From: Paramacrobiotus metropolitanus
Taxonomy: Eukaryota; Tardigrada; Eutardigrada; Parachela; Macrobiotidae
Assembly (NCBI RefSeq): GCF_019649055.1
Contig: NW_026570250.1
Span: forward strand, 62,001-126,000
Reading direction: 5' to 3'
Length of the DNA stretch: 64,000 nucleotides
A program made the translations under genes and the position numbers. Positions 49,601 to 61,515 of the stretch are shown here, in pieces (within the stretch, counting starts at the first letter, position 1; each line of letters begins with the position of its first letter). The notes beneath the pieces are model-generated. The model saw nothing but the letters and a program-made list of their open reading frames with translations. It had not been told where the DNA came from and ran no database searches.

Positions 49601-52600
49601 TATTACGACATGGAAATAAATTGCGTCGCGCCGAATTATGTTATAACCCGCCGTTTGCTCCATTATGGTAAGTATGGTTACATGGTTGCCTTTAAGTACA
49701 CTTGCACAATAAATATGCGAAAACATCGATAATTCCACAGACTGCATTTATGTATTTCAACCATTATCCAACACCGGAAAGAATACGTGCATACGAAGTA
49801 AGTGCATGCCAGTGAGGGTCACGCCATCACTGTACATACAGCAAAATAAAAGTCATAAACCGGAAAACACTCAATAAGGCTACGAATAAGTACCTAATCG
49901 GGACTGCTGTTTTTGCTTATGTTTACTGCTCGGTTCGTTGTTTTCAAGTCTTGTTCAGCATACATTCTTTGCGCCAACAAAAATAAAACTGTTTACGCGG
50001 TAATTTCCAAACGGTCATTTTATTAACGTCTATGGTTTCCTACTGTTGCTCGCCTGTTTGTGACCTTCACATTTGTACTGCATGTTTTTTCATCTGGAAG
50101 AATTGTCAGGGGACTCCTCATGCCGCCAAAAATTGCGGCATATCTACACTGCAAATATCTATAAACAATTCTAGCCTAGCAGTGAATAATTGTGATAAAA
50201 TTAATGTAGTCTACTGTTTCAGCAGAAAGGCGTCAGCATCGGCCTTTAACAATACTGGGTAGTAAACTGCAATGCTAGTATCTAACGGGTTTAGGTTACA
50301 ACAGCACAAAAGACGTGCAACCGACGGGGGCGCCATGAGATATAATATTTGATCGCTGGCATTCGTTATCACAAAAAAAGCTCATAACTCCTCTGCACAT
50401 AGTCCGATTAGTAGTCAGTTCCAATTATGAACAGCTGCCAAAAGGCATAAAAAACAAATCAATAGCTGATGACGTGGGTATTATCATTACAGGCAGAAGG
50501 TACAAACAACACAAAACTTATAATATAGGCATATCCGGTTCATAAAAATTCAAATCAATTTTTTCGCAGTAGTAGAAGACATTTCTGAAATATGCAGCGC
50601 ACGTAAGAAGGCTGCCCGAAACCTTACGAAGAGGTTTTACACAAAACATGGAACCCTTCCAATATCTCTGCTTTATCTCGAAATACATCGCCACTTTCCG
50701 TCACTCGACAGTTGTTTGACGTTCTGTGGAAAATTAAAACGGAACACATTTTCCACGAACAGGGCTATTCCTGACGACACACATGCTAAAAAAAGTAATG
50801 CGGTACGAGTAGCATATCGTTCAACCGAACCTTCGATAGTGCAGTTTTCGATACTTACATGTCAGCTAGACCGCATTATTACAGATCCATATTTACATAT
50901 GGAATGCGCGCACGAACATCGTTTTAGCTCGAGGAGAAAATCATCATCATCAGTTAACAGAGCTTCTCGTTCTTCTTAAATAAATCACTAAAGACCCACA
51001 ATCTGTAGTAAATGTGTCTGTGCATTTTTCTTACCGACAGCCGGTCCATCGTATCGCTGACCGAATAGGATCTCCGGTGATGAATAACGCAGCGATCCAC
51101 AAGACGTATCCAACGATATTCCCGGCTGGCAAAAGTGTCCAAACCCAAAATCAGTCAGCTTCACCATACGATGCTTGCGGAACATTAGGACATTTTCTGG
51201 TTTCAAATCTCGATGTACCACGTGCAGTTGATGACAATATTCCACAGCCTGAACAATCTGACTGAAATAATGTCTAGCAGTCTTTTCTGACATAGCCTTT
51301 TCGTTCTTCAGCATGTAATCGTATAGGTCACCTCCATCAGCCAACTCCAAAACCAAAAATCTGCAAAATTAAACGTTCAAACAACTGGGAAACGCCTTAT
51401 CAATTATCAAACGTTTTAACAAAAGAAATACACACATTCGACTTCCTCTTTATTATTCAAATAATGCTGAATCTGTTTTTATCTAATTCCTGAATATTTA
51501 CTGCTTCTGCGGCTGCCAGTAATGAACGTCATTCTACTACGTATTAACCGGTTTCACGAAAACTTCCCGGGAGGTTTTGGACGATCATAAATAATAAGCA
51601 TCATAAACAGTTGATTTTGGTCAGATTTTAAAATCCTTTTTGCTTATTGAACCTCAGAAAGTACAGCCAAATTTCCCGGCACACGCCAATTAAGCAGACA
51701 TCCGCCATCTATATTCCCACCGGAACACTTTCAGTTTTGAAGACTTTCTACAATTTGCGCCCAGCGTGTTGTTTACACGTGACAGCTAAATTAACAATCA
51801 GAGAAGCATTATCATTTAGTACAGTATGTCGCCGGAAGGAAATTTCCATTCTGGTAAATTTATTTACCTAATTGTATAAATAACAACCTGGAGCTTTCAA
51901 CTAGAGGCGTGTCTCAATTGAAGAAAAGCATAACTGGCGCTAGGCAAAGGCCGCAAAGCCATTGCCAAATCCACAACATTATAATAGTACAGTATGAATT
52001 CATACTTTTGCTTGTTACAGATTTTAAAAGAAATGTGAATAAGAAACATCTTCCAGTCATAAACTGTAATCAACCAAGCTGAATCGATTTTACATAACAT
52101 TGATAACAACTCCGAAAATTATTTTTCAATACTAGTAATATTACCCCCGCATGATGTACAGCTACGGGTTCATAAAAAAAATCCGAGCATAGACGACGAT
52201 ACTGAAAAAAGATGCATTATAATAATTTGAGTCGTAACATCAGACTCACCAGTTACTCGCCATCAGCATTCTAACTTCATACGAGTACAGTAATTGACCG
52301 ATTTACTGGTCAGGTCTTATCATGCTAAAAACGAAGAAAACTATCAAGTTGTGAAATTCAGAAGAATAACAAGTCGCAGAGAGTCCAGAAACACAGACAT
52401 TACACGATACGCGGAACTGGAAAAGCAACCTGTGTGTGCTGGGGGCTTGGTCGCTCCGACTCGTGCATCAAATACAGTAATTTCAACTGAAATTTATGAT
52501 AAATAAAATAAGAGCCTGCTTTCCGCTGGTTTGTTAACAAATTAAAAATCTGCTAGTACCCGCTTGTCGTTTAGGTTTTAAACTGCAACAAATTTCGTGT

Positions 52601-52984
52601 TCCAAGCAAAACTCTACTATAAATGACAAAATAAGAATTTTACATTTCCCTGTGATATTATTATTTAATCGTTTCTTACAAGGTTGTTGGAGTATCGATG
52701 ATTTCATAAAGGCGCACAATATTGGGATGCTGGACCAGGCGCATGCAGCGCACTTCCTGCAAAAGGTGAGCTCGTCCTGTCGCATCTAGCTTAGTTTTAT
52801 CAATGATCTTCACGGCCACTTCCTCTCCGCTGAAGACATGGACGGCTTTCTTGACAGTCGCGAAGTTTCCTCGACCCAAAGTGTCCATCAGATCGTAACA
52901 GCCCATGGCTTGCGAGCGACAATGAAAGCCACCATTAGACGGCGGATAACTGCAGGGAGAATGCAAGGATGCTGAGGATGCCAT
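46662..52984 (-). CDS. SNRK: SNF-related serine/threonine kinase (SNRK)
   Basis: An AMPK-related kinase activated by LKB1. Six exons: 52680-52984, 51035-51360, 49438-49579, 48816-49082, 47860-48490 and 46662-47126; 711 aa (human 765). Kinase landmarks: glycine loop GRGNFATV (res. 37-44), VAVK (Lys59), HRDLKPEN (151-158), DFG (172-174), T-loop [16 protein letters not shown] with the LKB1-target Thr at about 187, and [19 protein letters not shown]. The APE motif reads SPE. A UBA-like block follows ([15 protein letters not shown], after res. 350), which is what separates SNRK from other AMPK relatives. After it come an acidic coiled segment and a basic Ser/Arg-rich tail with no known domain. Introns 1 and 2 are about 1.3-1.45 kb, the longest in the window, and hold no gene I can support. 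Confidence 0.95.
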
Positions 52985-54903
52985 GGAAGCGTTATCAAAA
53001 GATCAGAATGATAATCAAAAGGCAACAGCAAAATTTGAGGAGGGAACACCCGGAACAGGTTTTGTTATCGATAATAATATCACAGTCTCAGTCTGCTACT
53101 GCATCCGCAACATGACTGGATCAGTGATCTAGCAAAGAAATACCGTGGCCTGTGTCGTAACATTTTTGTGCCAGAGAATCAAAAGATAAAACGCCCGTAA
53201 AACTGCCAATACGGCAACACGGTAATACGGTTTTAGATACGAAGATAACATCATTGAAAGAATAATAAATTTTGATAACAAAATGACTAAATTGCGAATG
53301 AGTAGTTCGTGTTTGCCAAACAGCCAAGGAATGAAATCTGCCCTGATTGAGTTGATTCAAAAATTTCTTTTGGCAAACTGTGTGTGCCTAAATGTACGCA
53401 TAGATACAAATCATACAATACTGTAGGTTCGAGAACTTTTGGCAAGCCCAAAGGGCCACCAGTTAATGTTCCACCAGGCCACCGCCGCCGCCACTGTGCA
53501 TACATATGTGACAGGACGATACAAGCGAAACCAGCTTATTCTTCCCATTTCAATGATTTCATTTTGCAATTTTTTGTTGGCAATATCACGGAACGACAGG
53601 AATACTGTATGTAACCGATTGCATCAGATCTCAATGCTTCCGCCTCCGATGGCATGCTGCAAATTGCATTGAGGCCAAGATGGCCATTGATGGCCACTGG
53701 CCAGTGAGCCACATAGATTAAAGCCGGAAGCAGGGTTAGCAAGAATTACGTTCCCGGTTTATTGTTTGCTCACAAAAAAATTGAAAAATAACACCATTAT
53801 ACAATATTATACAGTACTTATGTAATACTAATAGTAAAGTATAAGCATTAAGCAGCGGTTTAAACTAAGCAATCAGCTCCGAGCCTGTGGTGGTGAAAAT
53901 GTTAAACGTGGTAAGTAAATTTTGGCGACCAGGTTTTTATTACTGTGATAACACTGCATCGTGCGCCATAAAGAAGATTAATGCATTCCTGCATGATGTA
54001 GAATTACAGACCGTCAAACGGGAAAAAAAACAATAAACCTTTTTGATAAACCTTTTTTTTTCCTTTTCAATAAACCTTTTTGATTATCTGCTCCCATTCC
54101 CAATTCGCAATTGTAGAGCGGCACTGCCCAGTTTTAAGTCCGGCAAACTTTGACCTCCCTAATCAGAACAGTGTATTTATTTACTATACGGAGATGTGAG
54201 ACACGCTGCTCCCTCTGCTTGTGACTATGACGTCAGGCAGCCTTTCAAACGTGCATAATGCACACTTGTACAGTACTCTCGAAGTACAGTAGTCTCGCAC
54301 AGTGCAGTGGAAGCTTGAAAATTTTCGAAAACATTGGACTGAACTCACTAAAGAAAAGCGGAACGACCCTTGGAAAAAATCTCACAGGAAGACTTCTTGG
54401 TTATTGTCATTGTTTTTTATGCCGTGGAAAGATTGCTTGGATTAGTCTTTGTGGAAACTGCGAATATATATCGGTTTGAGTGTTAGCGGCACTGCGATCA
54501 TTTAGATAAAAGTTGTAGCCAGAGTTGTAAAAGGGATCTTGACTTGTGAATCAGCCAATGCACATCTGCTGTGGAACAATCCTTTGCGAGTTCCACACGC
54601 TCTACCTGTTGATTATCTGGTTATTTTGTGATTGTATTGAGAGTTTATATTTGTATTGTATATAATCGTGGGGGAACGCACAATTTGTTGAACGCTGTTC
54701 CGTCCTTCGAGCATAGTTAGCTATAACATTGCTCGTCCTGGGGAGAACGTGTAAACAAGCATCTCTGTGATAGTTTTGTACAGTTGTTGCAGTGTAAGTG
54801 CTGTGCCTCTTTTTCAGAAAGTCTTTGCATTCTTTCATGGATGTATTTCTAGATTAAATTTTGGTATTCCTGGGTATTTGTGATAAATATTCCAAGGACA
54901 ATC
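52985..54903. other. Intergenic region between divergent SNRK and DDX6
   Basis: About 1.9 kb with both promoters. Contains a perfect CRE palindrome and a 17-bp direct repeat (CAATAAACCTTTTTGAT at 54031-54047 and again near 54068-54084). A 73-aa ORF at 54258-54479 has no recognisable motif and may be chance. Confidence 0.4.
54228..54235. promoter_or_regulatory. Consensus CRE (TGACGTCA) upstream of DDX6
   Basis: A perfect 8-bp cAMP-response-element palindrome about 670 nt before the DDX6 start codon. An 8-mer can arise by chance, so function is only possible. Confidence 0.25.
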
Positions 54904-57900
54904 ATGCCGGTTACGAACCAAGGACAGTCTTCTCAGTTTCGGCAGCAAGTGCCCTCCAGTGTGCAGAATCAGTTGCACCAGCAGGCGTCACAACATGGAA
55001 GGTACGCAAGTTTGACATGTGAAGCTATTTGATCTTGGGCGGTTGGTTTTATTCGTATGCAGTACTTTATTAGTGCTAAAATTATCTTTTAAATGTTTTT
55101 ATCTATAATAGACATTTTTGGTGGCGTGACGAGCTATTGGTCCAGGTTGTGATCACATTTCTAATACCAGTACAATAAAAATCCGGGATATTCGCTTTGT
55201 AATATTAACACTGTAACAGGTACTTATTCCGTAACAGCAAAGCTCTAAGGATAGGGCATTTATTTGTTGGCTTTGAAATATACTATTTTTATCCGCGGTA
55301 TAGAGCATTAATTGTATCCTTAAAACCTTATGGTACGGTACCTTCTCATCGGTATGTGTATTATGCAGGTCTAATAGTGGGTCTCCAGTGGTGCGTAACC
55401 GTGGGCCGGGAGTGGGCAACTCCAATGTAGGATCGGCTCCAGGCAGCACGGGACCCGCGGCGGCACCTGTGTCAGGCATGCAGCATCTCTCTTTGTCTGC
55501 TGAGCATGAGACTCTGGCTACGTCATCGGGAAATCAAGCGGAAGGAAACGGAGACTGGCGTAATAATTTGAAACTGCCTCCTCCGGACACGCGCTGCAAA
55601 ACTGAAGTAATTTTCGTACATTCCTATCTTTTGTTTGTCGGAATTAAGAATTTGGTGGCAATCTTGATTTGTAGGATGTTACGGCTACATTGGGCTTGGA
55701 ATTTGAAGATATGATGTTGAAAAGGGAGTTGCTAATGGGGATATTTGAAATGGGCTGGGAGGTAAGAGAAATGAAGCGAATCGTGGAAAGGCGTTCTGGT
55801 TTCGTTATGCAGCTTGTGTGTACTGGTTTGAACTAATACGGCCTTCTTTAGCGTCCGAGCCCCATTCAAGAGCAGACCATTCCGGTTGCGACGGATGGTA
55901 GTGGTGTGGATATATTGGCTCGTGCAAAAAATGGGACGGGAAAAACTGGAGCGTATTTGATTCCCGTACTGCAAAATATTGATACTAATGTGGACAGAAT
56001 TCAAGGTATTTCGTATTATGTTTGATTGTGCCACACGAAAACTTTCAAGGGTTTTCTTTCTTACAGCTTTGGTGATTGTGCCAACTCGGTACGTTATTGT
56101 TTGTACGTTTAGTAACCTGTCCGTTCTCGCATGTGGTGTAAAGTGTAAACCGCTTTCTTTATCTAGACAATGTTCGTAGTGTTCTGAAACTTCGGATGTT
56201 ACCGTTGACCGTACTATGTGTATAGGAACCGTTACCGTAATCAAAGGATCAATATATTCCCAATAAAAATTCAAATAAGTGGTGCGAGTATTGAAAATTA
56301 ATTCTGCTAAGATTAGGGAAATAGGGTATTGATTTTTGGGCAGCGCGGCATTTGGGATTCTTCTATTTGTATCGTAATATAGGCTTTATGTGTTCCAGAG
56401 AACTGGCATTACAGACATCTGCCATTTGTATGGAAATTGGAAAACACCTAAATGTCAAGGTTATGGTATCAACAGGAGGAACTAGTTTAAGAGACGATAT
56501 TCTGAGATTGCAAGGAACAGGTAACGCAGCGACTACCTAAGCGCGATTAGGCTTTCAAAGGTTTTCTGCTTTTAGTTCACATTGTTGTGGCGTCACCTGG
56601 GCGCATTCTGGATCTTATGGATAAAGGAGTGGCAAAGATGGATGCCTGTAAAATGTTCGTATTGGATGAGGTAAGAATGTGAAAGGTTAGCCCATTACAG
56701 TCATGTGCAGGCATTATCATAGGGTTCTTTCAGGCGGATAAGTTACTGTCATTAGACTTCGAAGATATGCTGGATCGTCTCATTAAACATTTGCCGGAAA
56801 ACCGACAAATAATGTTGCTGTCTGCAACGTTTCCCGTGGCGGTGGAAAATTTTAAGGTCAGTATTATGGTTTCGTTTGCCATCAGTTTCGTGAATACCAA
56901 TTTCATGATTCTTTCCTGACAGAATCGATATTTGAAAAAGCCTGTCATCTTCAATCTGATGTCTGAACTGACACTGAAAGGGATTAGCCAGTTTTACGCG
57001 TTTGTGCAAGAGAAACAAAAAGTGCATTGCTTGAACACTCTCTTTTCCAAGCTGCAGATCAATCAGTAAGTAAACTGAAAAATCGCCTTACTTTCGATTT
57101 TTAATTACAGAACAATTTGTGTTTTTTCTTAGATGTATTATTTTCTGCAATTCATCGTCACGAGTGGAATTATTGGCTAAGAAAATTACTGAACTGGGGT
57201 ATTCTGCGTATTTCATCCATGCTCGCATGCCTCAACAGCACCGGTATTTATTCTTTTTCTGGCTGGTAAAAATCGTGTGAAATATTATTTGTATACTCAT
57301 GTTTTGCAGAAATCGAGTCTTCCATGACTTCCGCACTGGCGCTTGTCGCAATCTAGTTTGCACAGGTATAAATAAAATATAAAATGAGCCATTGGAGATT
57401 CACGGTGTTTTGAACGTGCACGAATCATTAACATGACTTCTGGTTATTTTTACTGTTTTTAGATCTGTTCACTCGTGGCATTGACATCCAGGCGGTTAAC
57501 GTTGTCATCAACTTTGACTTTCCGAGAATGGCCGAAACTTACTTGCATCGCATCGGCCGTTCTGGACGATTTGGACATCTGGGTATTGCCATCAACCTGA
57601 TCACCTTTGACGATCGTGACAATTTACATCGCATTGAAAAAGAACTGGCTACTGATATTAAGCCCATTCCAAAGGAAATCGATAAGCGGCTGTATGTGGC
57701 CGAATTCCAGCAGGGCAACGCTAAGGAAATCCAGGAAGCCGTCGCCGCGGACGAAGCCGCCGCCGCCGCTAAGGCGGCTGCTGCTGCTGCCGTGCCTAAT
57801 AGCAGCGGTGCCACTACTGCACCCATTCCACCGGGTGCACCGTCACCACAGGCAGTTGGCGCGAAAAGCGGAGTGGCACCGGCTATGCCGAGTGCGTTTG

Positions 57901-57983
57901 TGCGTCCTCCGGTCGGCGGAGTGGCTATGCGTCCCGTAGTCAATCGGGGATCACCTACTCAAGCGGGAAAAGGACAAGTGTAG
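54904..57983 (+). CDS. DDX6: DDX6/Me31B/Dhh1 DEAD-box RNA helicase
   Basis: Translational repressor and decapping activator of P-bodies. Twelve exons: 54904-55001, 55369-55606, 55675-55761, 55852-56005, 56067-56088, 56399-56520, 56576-56670, 56734-56856, 56923-57065, 57133-57243, 57310-57365 and 57463-57983; 589 aa (human 483). Motifs: Q-motif region [14 protein letters not shown] with RPSPIQ (res. ~142-147), Walker A AKNGTGKT (166-173), PTRELALQ (motif Ia), DEAD (271-274), SAT (302-304), IIFCNSS, and [11 protein letters not shown] (445-455). The family signature [15 protein letters not shown] identifies the DDX6 branch rather than eIF4A. Exon 5 is only 22 nt and encodes LVIVPT. The N-terminal ~110 residues are Gln/Ser/Gly-rich. 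After the core a ~95-residue Ala/Pro/Gly-rich tail follows that human DDX6 lacks, with an alanine run from a GCC/GCT repeat near 57757-57795. Confidence 0.97.
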
Positions 57984-58498
57984 ATCATAATGCGGAATGG
58001 TCAATCCATCTTATTGTGTCTTGTCGAGTTGTATTTTGTTTTGTTTTGATAATGGGCAGTTTATACATCGGTTGCGATCGACCCATTACAGTTAGCATCA
58101 TCGTTACTTCAGTTTTTGTTTCGTAACTGGTCTTGTGTATTTCGATGCGTTGTTAGCTTCTCTTTCCATCCTTGTATTGAGAGCTTTACTGTGGACGTTA
58201 AGTTGCCTGCACCAGTGGACACTTTTCCATAGATCGTTTGTTAATGCGTTCGTCGCTTTTAATGTCTGATTACGTAATTTGCTAGACCGTAGAAAAGGGA
58301 ATTAAAAAAGTGCAGTGCATCCACCAGAAGAATTGGCAAACGAAGCAGTGCAGCTATTGTACAGAATAGTGCTGTGGAATAGGTGTCGTATTGTCAGGTC
58401 GGAACATATCTGTGCTCGATTTTTTACCCAGTCGGCAAAAGATTGGTAAGTCCTCCATAACTTTCTTAAGTTATATATAGTGCGAAATCAACATGTAA

Positions 58499-58504
58499 AA
58501 TAAA
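58499..58504 (+). terminator. Likely poly(A) signal of DDX6
   Basis: AATAAA inside a near-palindromic A/T block (58495-58515) about 515 nt past the stop. The block also reads AATAAA on the other strand. Confidence 0.35.
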
Positions 58505-59156
58505 ATTTATTTTATCGCGGTTGGTCAAACATTGACAACTGACATCCAGAATTAAGTTTAACATGGCTGGATGTCAACATGTTCCACACCGGTTTTGCAG
58601 TTTGGAGATGAGTGTTGTGCTAGCAGGCTGCAGAACGCAGGCTGGACTATTGAGAAATTTGTAGCAACATAACAAGTGACAATGCGTTTTTGTGTCTAAT
58701 TGACATGGAATCCATAAACTAAATGTGCGACATGCATTATATACCGTGTGATTAAGTATCCTTAAACTGCATATCAGCGAGTAAGAAATGAACCGGTAAA
58801 AATGGAAATGTTAACGGATATGGACAGCAGTCTGCACTGTGCCGCATGTGAATCATGAATGTTTTTTGATCTGCCCTAGTTGCAGCGGATACAGTTTTTG
58901 CCCTTAACGTCTGTGTTAACTCGTTTGGAATTAGGTAAGCGTCAATGATACAGTTAGTAATTAATTTGCGTTAATTTCCTTCACACTCTGCTTGCTGTAT
59001 GCACTTTTACTTTCGCTGCAGGTCAAGGCACCATGTGGAATTTTGTCTTTTTCCTACTTTTAGGCCACTACAACCGATTACCAAAGTAGAAAAAGCCCTG
59101 TTACAATAATGGTTTGATTCATTATGCCGCAAAGAGACCCACCGCTACTGGTGTGA

Positions 59157-59163
59157 TATAAAG
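59157..59163 (+). promoter_or_regulatory. TATA box of the chitin-binding protein gene
   Basis: TATAAAG lies 127 nt before the start codon. A start site about 30 nt downstream would leave a ~100-nt 5' UTR. The TATA type fits a strongly regulated structural gene; this is inference. Confidence 0.5.
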
Positions 59164-59283
59164 GATTCCGGTCTTGCATAGGGATTGTACCGGAGTGTGT
59201 TTTGTCTGTGTTTTCGTTCATCTAATATCGGATAGTATACACTGTCCATCGTCGTACATATAACACGCTCTCATTTATTTACC

Positions 59284-60803
59284 ATGGTTTCTCTACGTGT
59301 TTTAACGTTATTGGTCGTGATAGTGGCCAGCTGCCAGGCCGCCAACTTAAGGAAAAGTATTAAGGCGCAGCCGGCAAATGATGATGCCGCGCAGGATGCT
59401 GTTGCGGCGGAATCCCGCTCAGATTCTCAAGATACTGACGCCGTAGCGGCGGCCACATCCAACGATGATTCCTATGATCATGAGCAGGCGGCTAGTGATT
59501 ATGGTGGGGGTTACGGTGGCGGCGGATACGGTGGCGGTTATGGAGGCGGCGGCGGCGGAGGGTATTCCTTAACTTCCTACTGATATTTTTTCGTTGATAT
59601 TGAAATCGAGACAGTGCCACATATTATGATGCGCATTTCCTGTATTGCATGGCAGTACTGTACAGTAATTGAATATACCGTAACATGTTTTTCATAACAT
59701 ATTTTCTTTTTGGTGAAATTTCCTAACAAATTTGATGATGATGATTAGGTACGGCGGAGGGTATGGCTCCCAGACCGGTCCTGGTTATTACGGACCCGAG
59801 TCGTATGGCGATTATGGATATGGTTTTGAATGCGCTGGAAAGAAGCCGGCATTTTACGGTGACAGCAAGCAGGACTGCAAAGTGTTCTACATCTGCCAGT
59901 CGGACGGACGAACGGACACTTTCCGCTGCCCGAAATGGACACGCTTTAATAACTACCTTGGTATCTGCGACTGGCATTTTAAGGTGAGAATTAAACATAA
60001 GTGGAATTAGGAAGCTTAATGACTGGTAGAAACTCGAAATATCACTGCCATTAAGTTCAGAAACAGTTCTGATAAGTTTCTCTTATTTCTCGGGTCACAG
60101 ATACCGCCACCGGTACTCGCACACGTAGAAAGACCTTTGACCTTTCTTTGCCGGACTCACGCTTTTCTCTTAAAACGTATTTTTGATAGCAATCGTAGGT
60201 TTTCAGTTTTCACCATGTCGGAAAATCTGTAATAACCCGGGTATAAAATTCAACAAAAGTATACGAGTATACAAGATAAATTATCAATCTAATTGTTCCG
60301 GTATTGCTGCCAAAATGAAGATGTGCGAGTTATCGGATAAGAAAAGCCTTGGTAAAAATTAACCGATGTTTCCATAATTATTTCGTTGCAAAAAAAGATG
60401 CATTGTTATGGTTATGCGTGATGTGCTGCAGGGTTAGTACTGTAGATCAGCAGTAATCAAGCAATGAATGGCTTTTAATTTCAAGGGCATACGCTTTGTT
60501 ACAGTCTAATCTTCTTATATCCGTTCTCACGCGATGTCACGGTATAATGATTGCCCTTGAATCCCAATTTATTCTGATAATTATGCTTATTTAAATTAGA
60601 GCAACAGCTGATTGTGTTTTCGCATGAACGGCATCTCCCCTGTGCATACATGTAAATGAAATAATCGGCAATTGCAGGTTGACAATGGTTGCAATCCTTT
60701 GGACACTTATGAGCAAAGTTACGGAAATAACTATGGAGGCGGTTACAGTGGCGGAAACTCATACGGCGGTGGCGGTTACTCCAAAGGAGGATACCGAAAG
60801 TGA
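59284..60803 (+). CDS. Secreted glycine-rich protein with one CBM14 (peritrophin-A) chitin-binding domain
   Basis: Probably a cuticle or extracellular-matrix protein. Exons 59284-59561, 59749-59983 and 60678-60803; 212 aa. The signal peptide is MVSLRVLTLLVVIVASCQA. A polar Ala/Asp/Ser-rich stretch follows (res. ~20-75), then Gly-Tyr repeats (GGGYGGGGYGG). The CBM14 domain begins at FECAGKKPAFYGDS and has the six expected cysteines with spacings of about 14, 5, 10, 12 and 9, including CKVFYIC, RFNNYLGICDW and NGCNPLD. The C-terminus returns to Gly/Tyr/Ser repeats and ends KGGYRK. The exon 1 donor GTATTC is joined to exon 2 in phase 2, keeping the Gly-Tyr repeat in register. Without splicing, exon 1 would stop at 59583. 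The domain call is firm; the cuticle role is inferred from domain and composition. Confidence 0.9.
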
Positions 60804-61515
60804 TAAACTGGTTTTGTAACGTTTTGTTTCTGTGTGTTGCTTTGCACAGTGGATTTGATGCTGTTTTTTTCCGCACTTTTCGCGAAAAACCTGTTCAAGT
60901 ACTTAAGTAATGATGGGCACAAAAAATGAGAACGATGAGCACGGCACAAGCTGGATCAAACAAGAACAAAGGCCAGGCGAAAATAACAAACAATAATGAA
61001 GAGCTGGTGGCGGGACGAGTTGGTCTGAAGTTGTACGATACACGAAAGCCGGAATTGTGTAAATATTTTGAGGGCACACTGTTAGGAATACAAAGCAATT
61101 CACTTTCGTAATCGCTCAAGCGAATCATTTTCACATTTCGGACGGACCAATGAAAGAATGAAAAATTTATGAATGTCCCCGATGGAATGAGCGAAGCAAC
61201 CGATCAAACCAAGTAAATAGAAAAGATTCACACTAGAAAAAAATCGCGTGCAGAATTGAAGTACACACACAAAAGGAAATTAATATAGCACTTTCTGCAA
61301 GAAGCAAACACAAGCTTGCAGTGTAACGATGCGGAAAGCGTTATCGCAAAATCCTGTTTACATTACTCTCCATATTTAAAGCTAAAACTCTGAAAACACG
61401 GGGATTCCACAACTGTAAAAATATACTATTTCACACTAAACGGTTTTGTGGTTTTGACACAAAAGAAATAAAAGTGTTCGATTTAGAATTAATAAGTTAC
61501 TTCAGTAGAAGGCCG
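60804..61515. other. Convergent 3' region between the chitin-binding gene and CLINT1
   Basis: About 0.7 kb, presumably both 3' UTRs. An AATAAA near 61467 is far (about 660 nt) from the chitin-binding stop. No gene is supported. Confidence 0.4.

Larger units (their letters stand above)
57984..59283. other. Intergenic region between DDX6 and the chitin-binding gene
   Basis: About 1.3 kb with the DDX6 3' UTR and the promoter of the next gene. No other gene, RNA gene or repeat is supported. Confidence 0.4.

Noticed and set aside
55732-56274. 180-codon minus-strand ORF
   Set aside because: It lies antisense across DDX6 exons and introns, has no recognisable motif, and has no splice or promoter support.
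57539-57943. 134-codon minus-strand Ala-rich ORF
   Set aside because: Antisense of the DDX6 alanine tail; an artefact of the GC-rich repeat.
60499-60876. 125-codon minus-strand Cys-rich ORF
   Set aside because: Overlaps antisense the last exon and intron of the chitin-binding gene; no known Cys framework.
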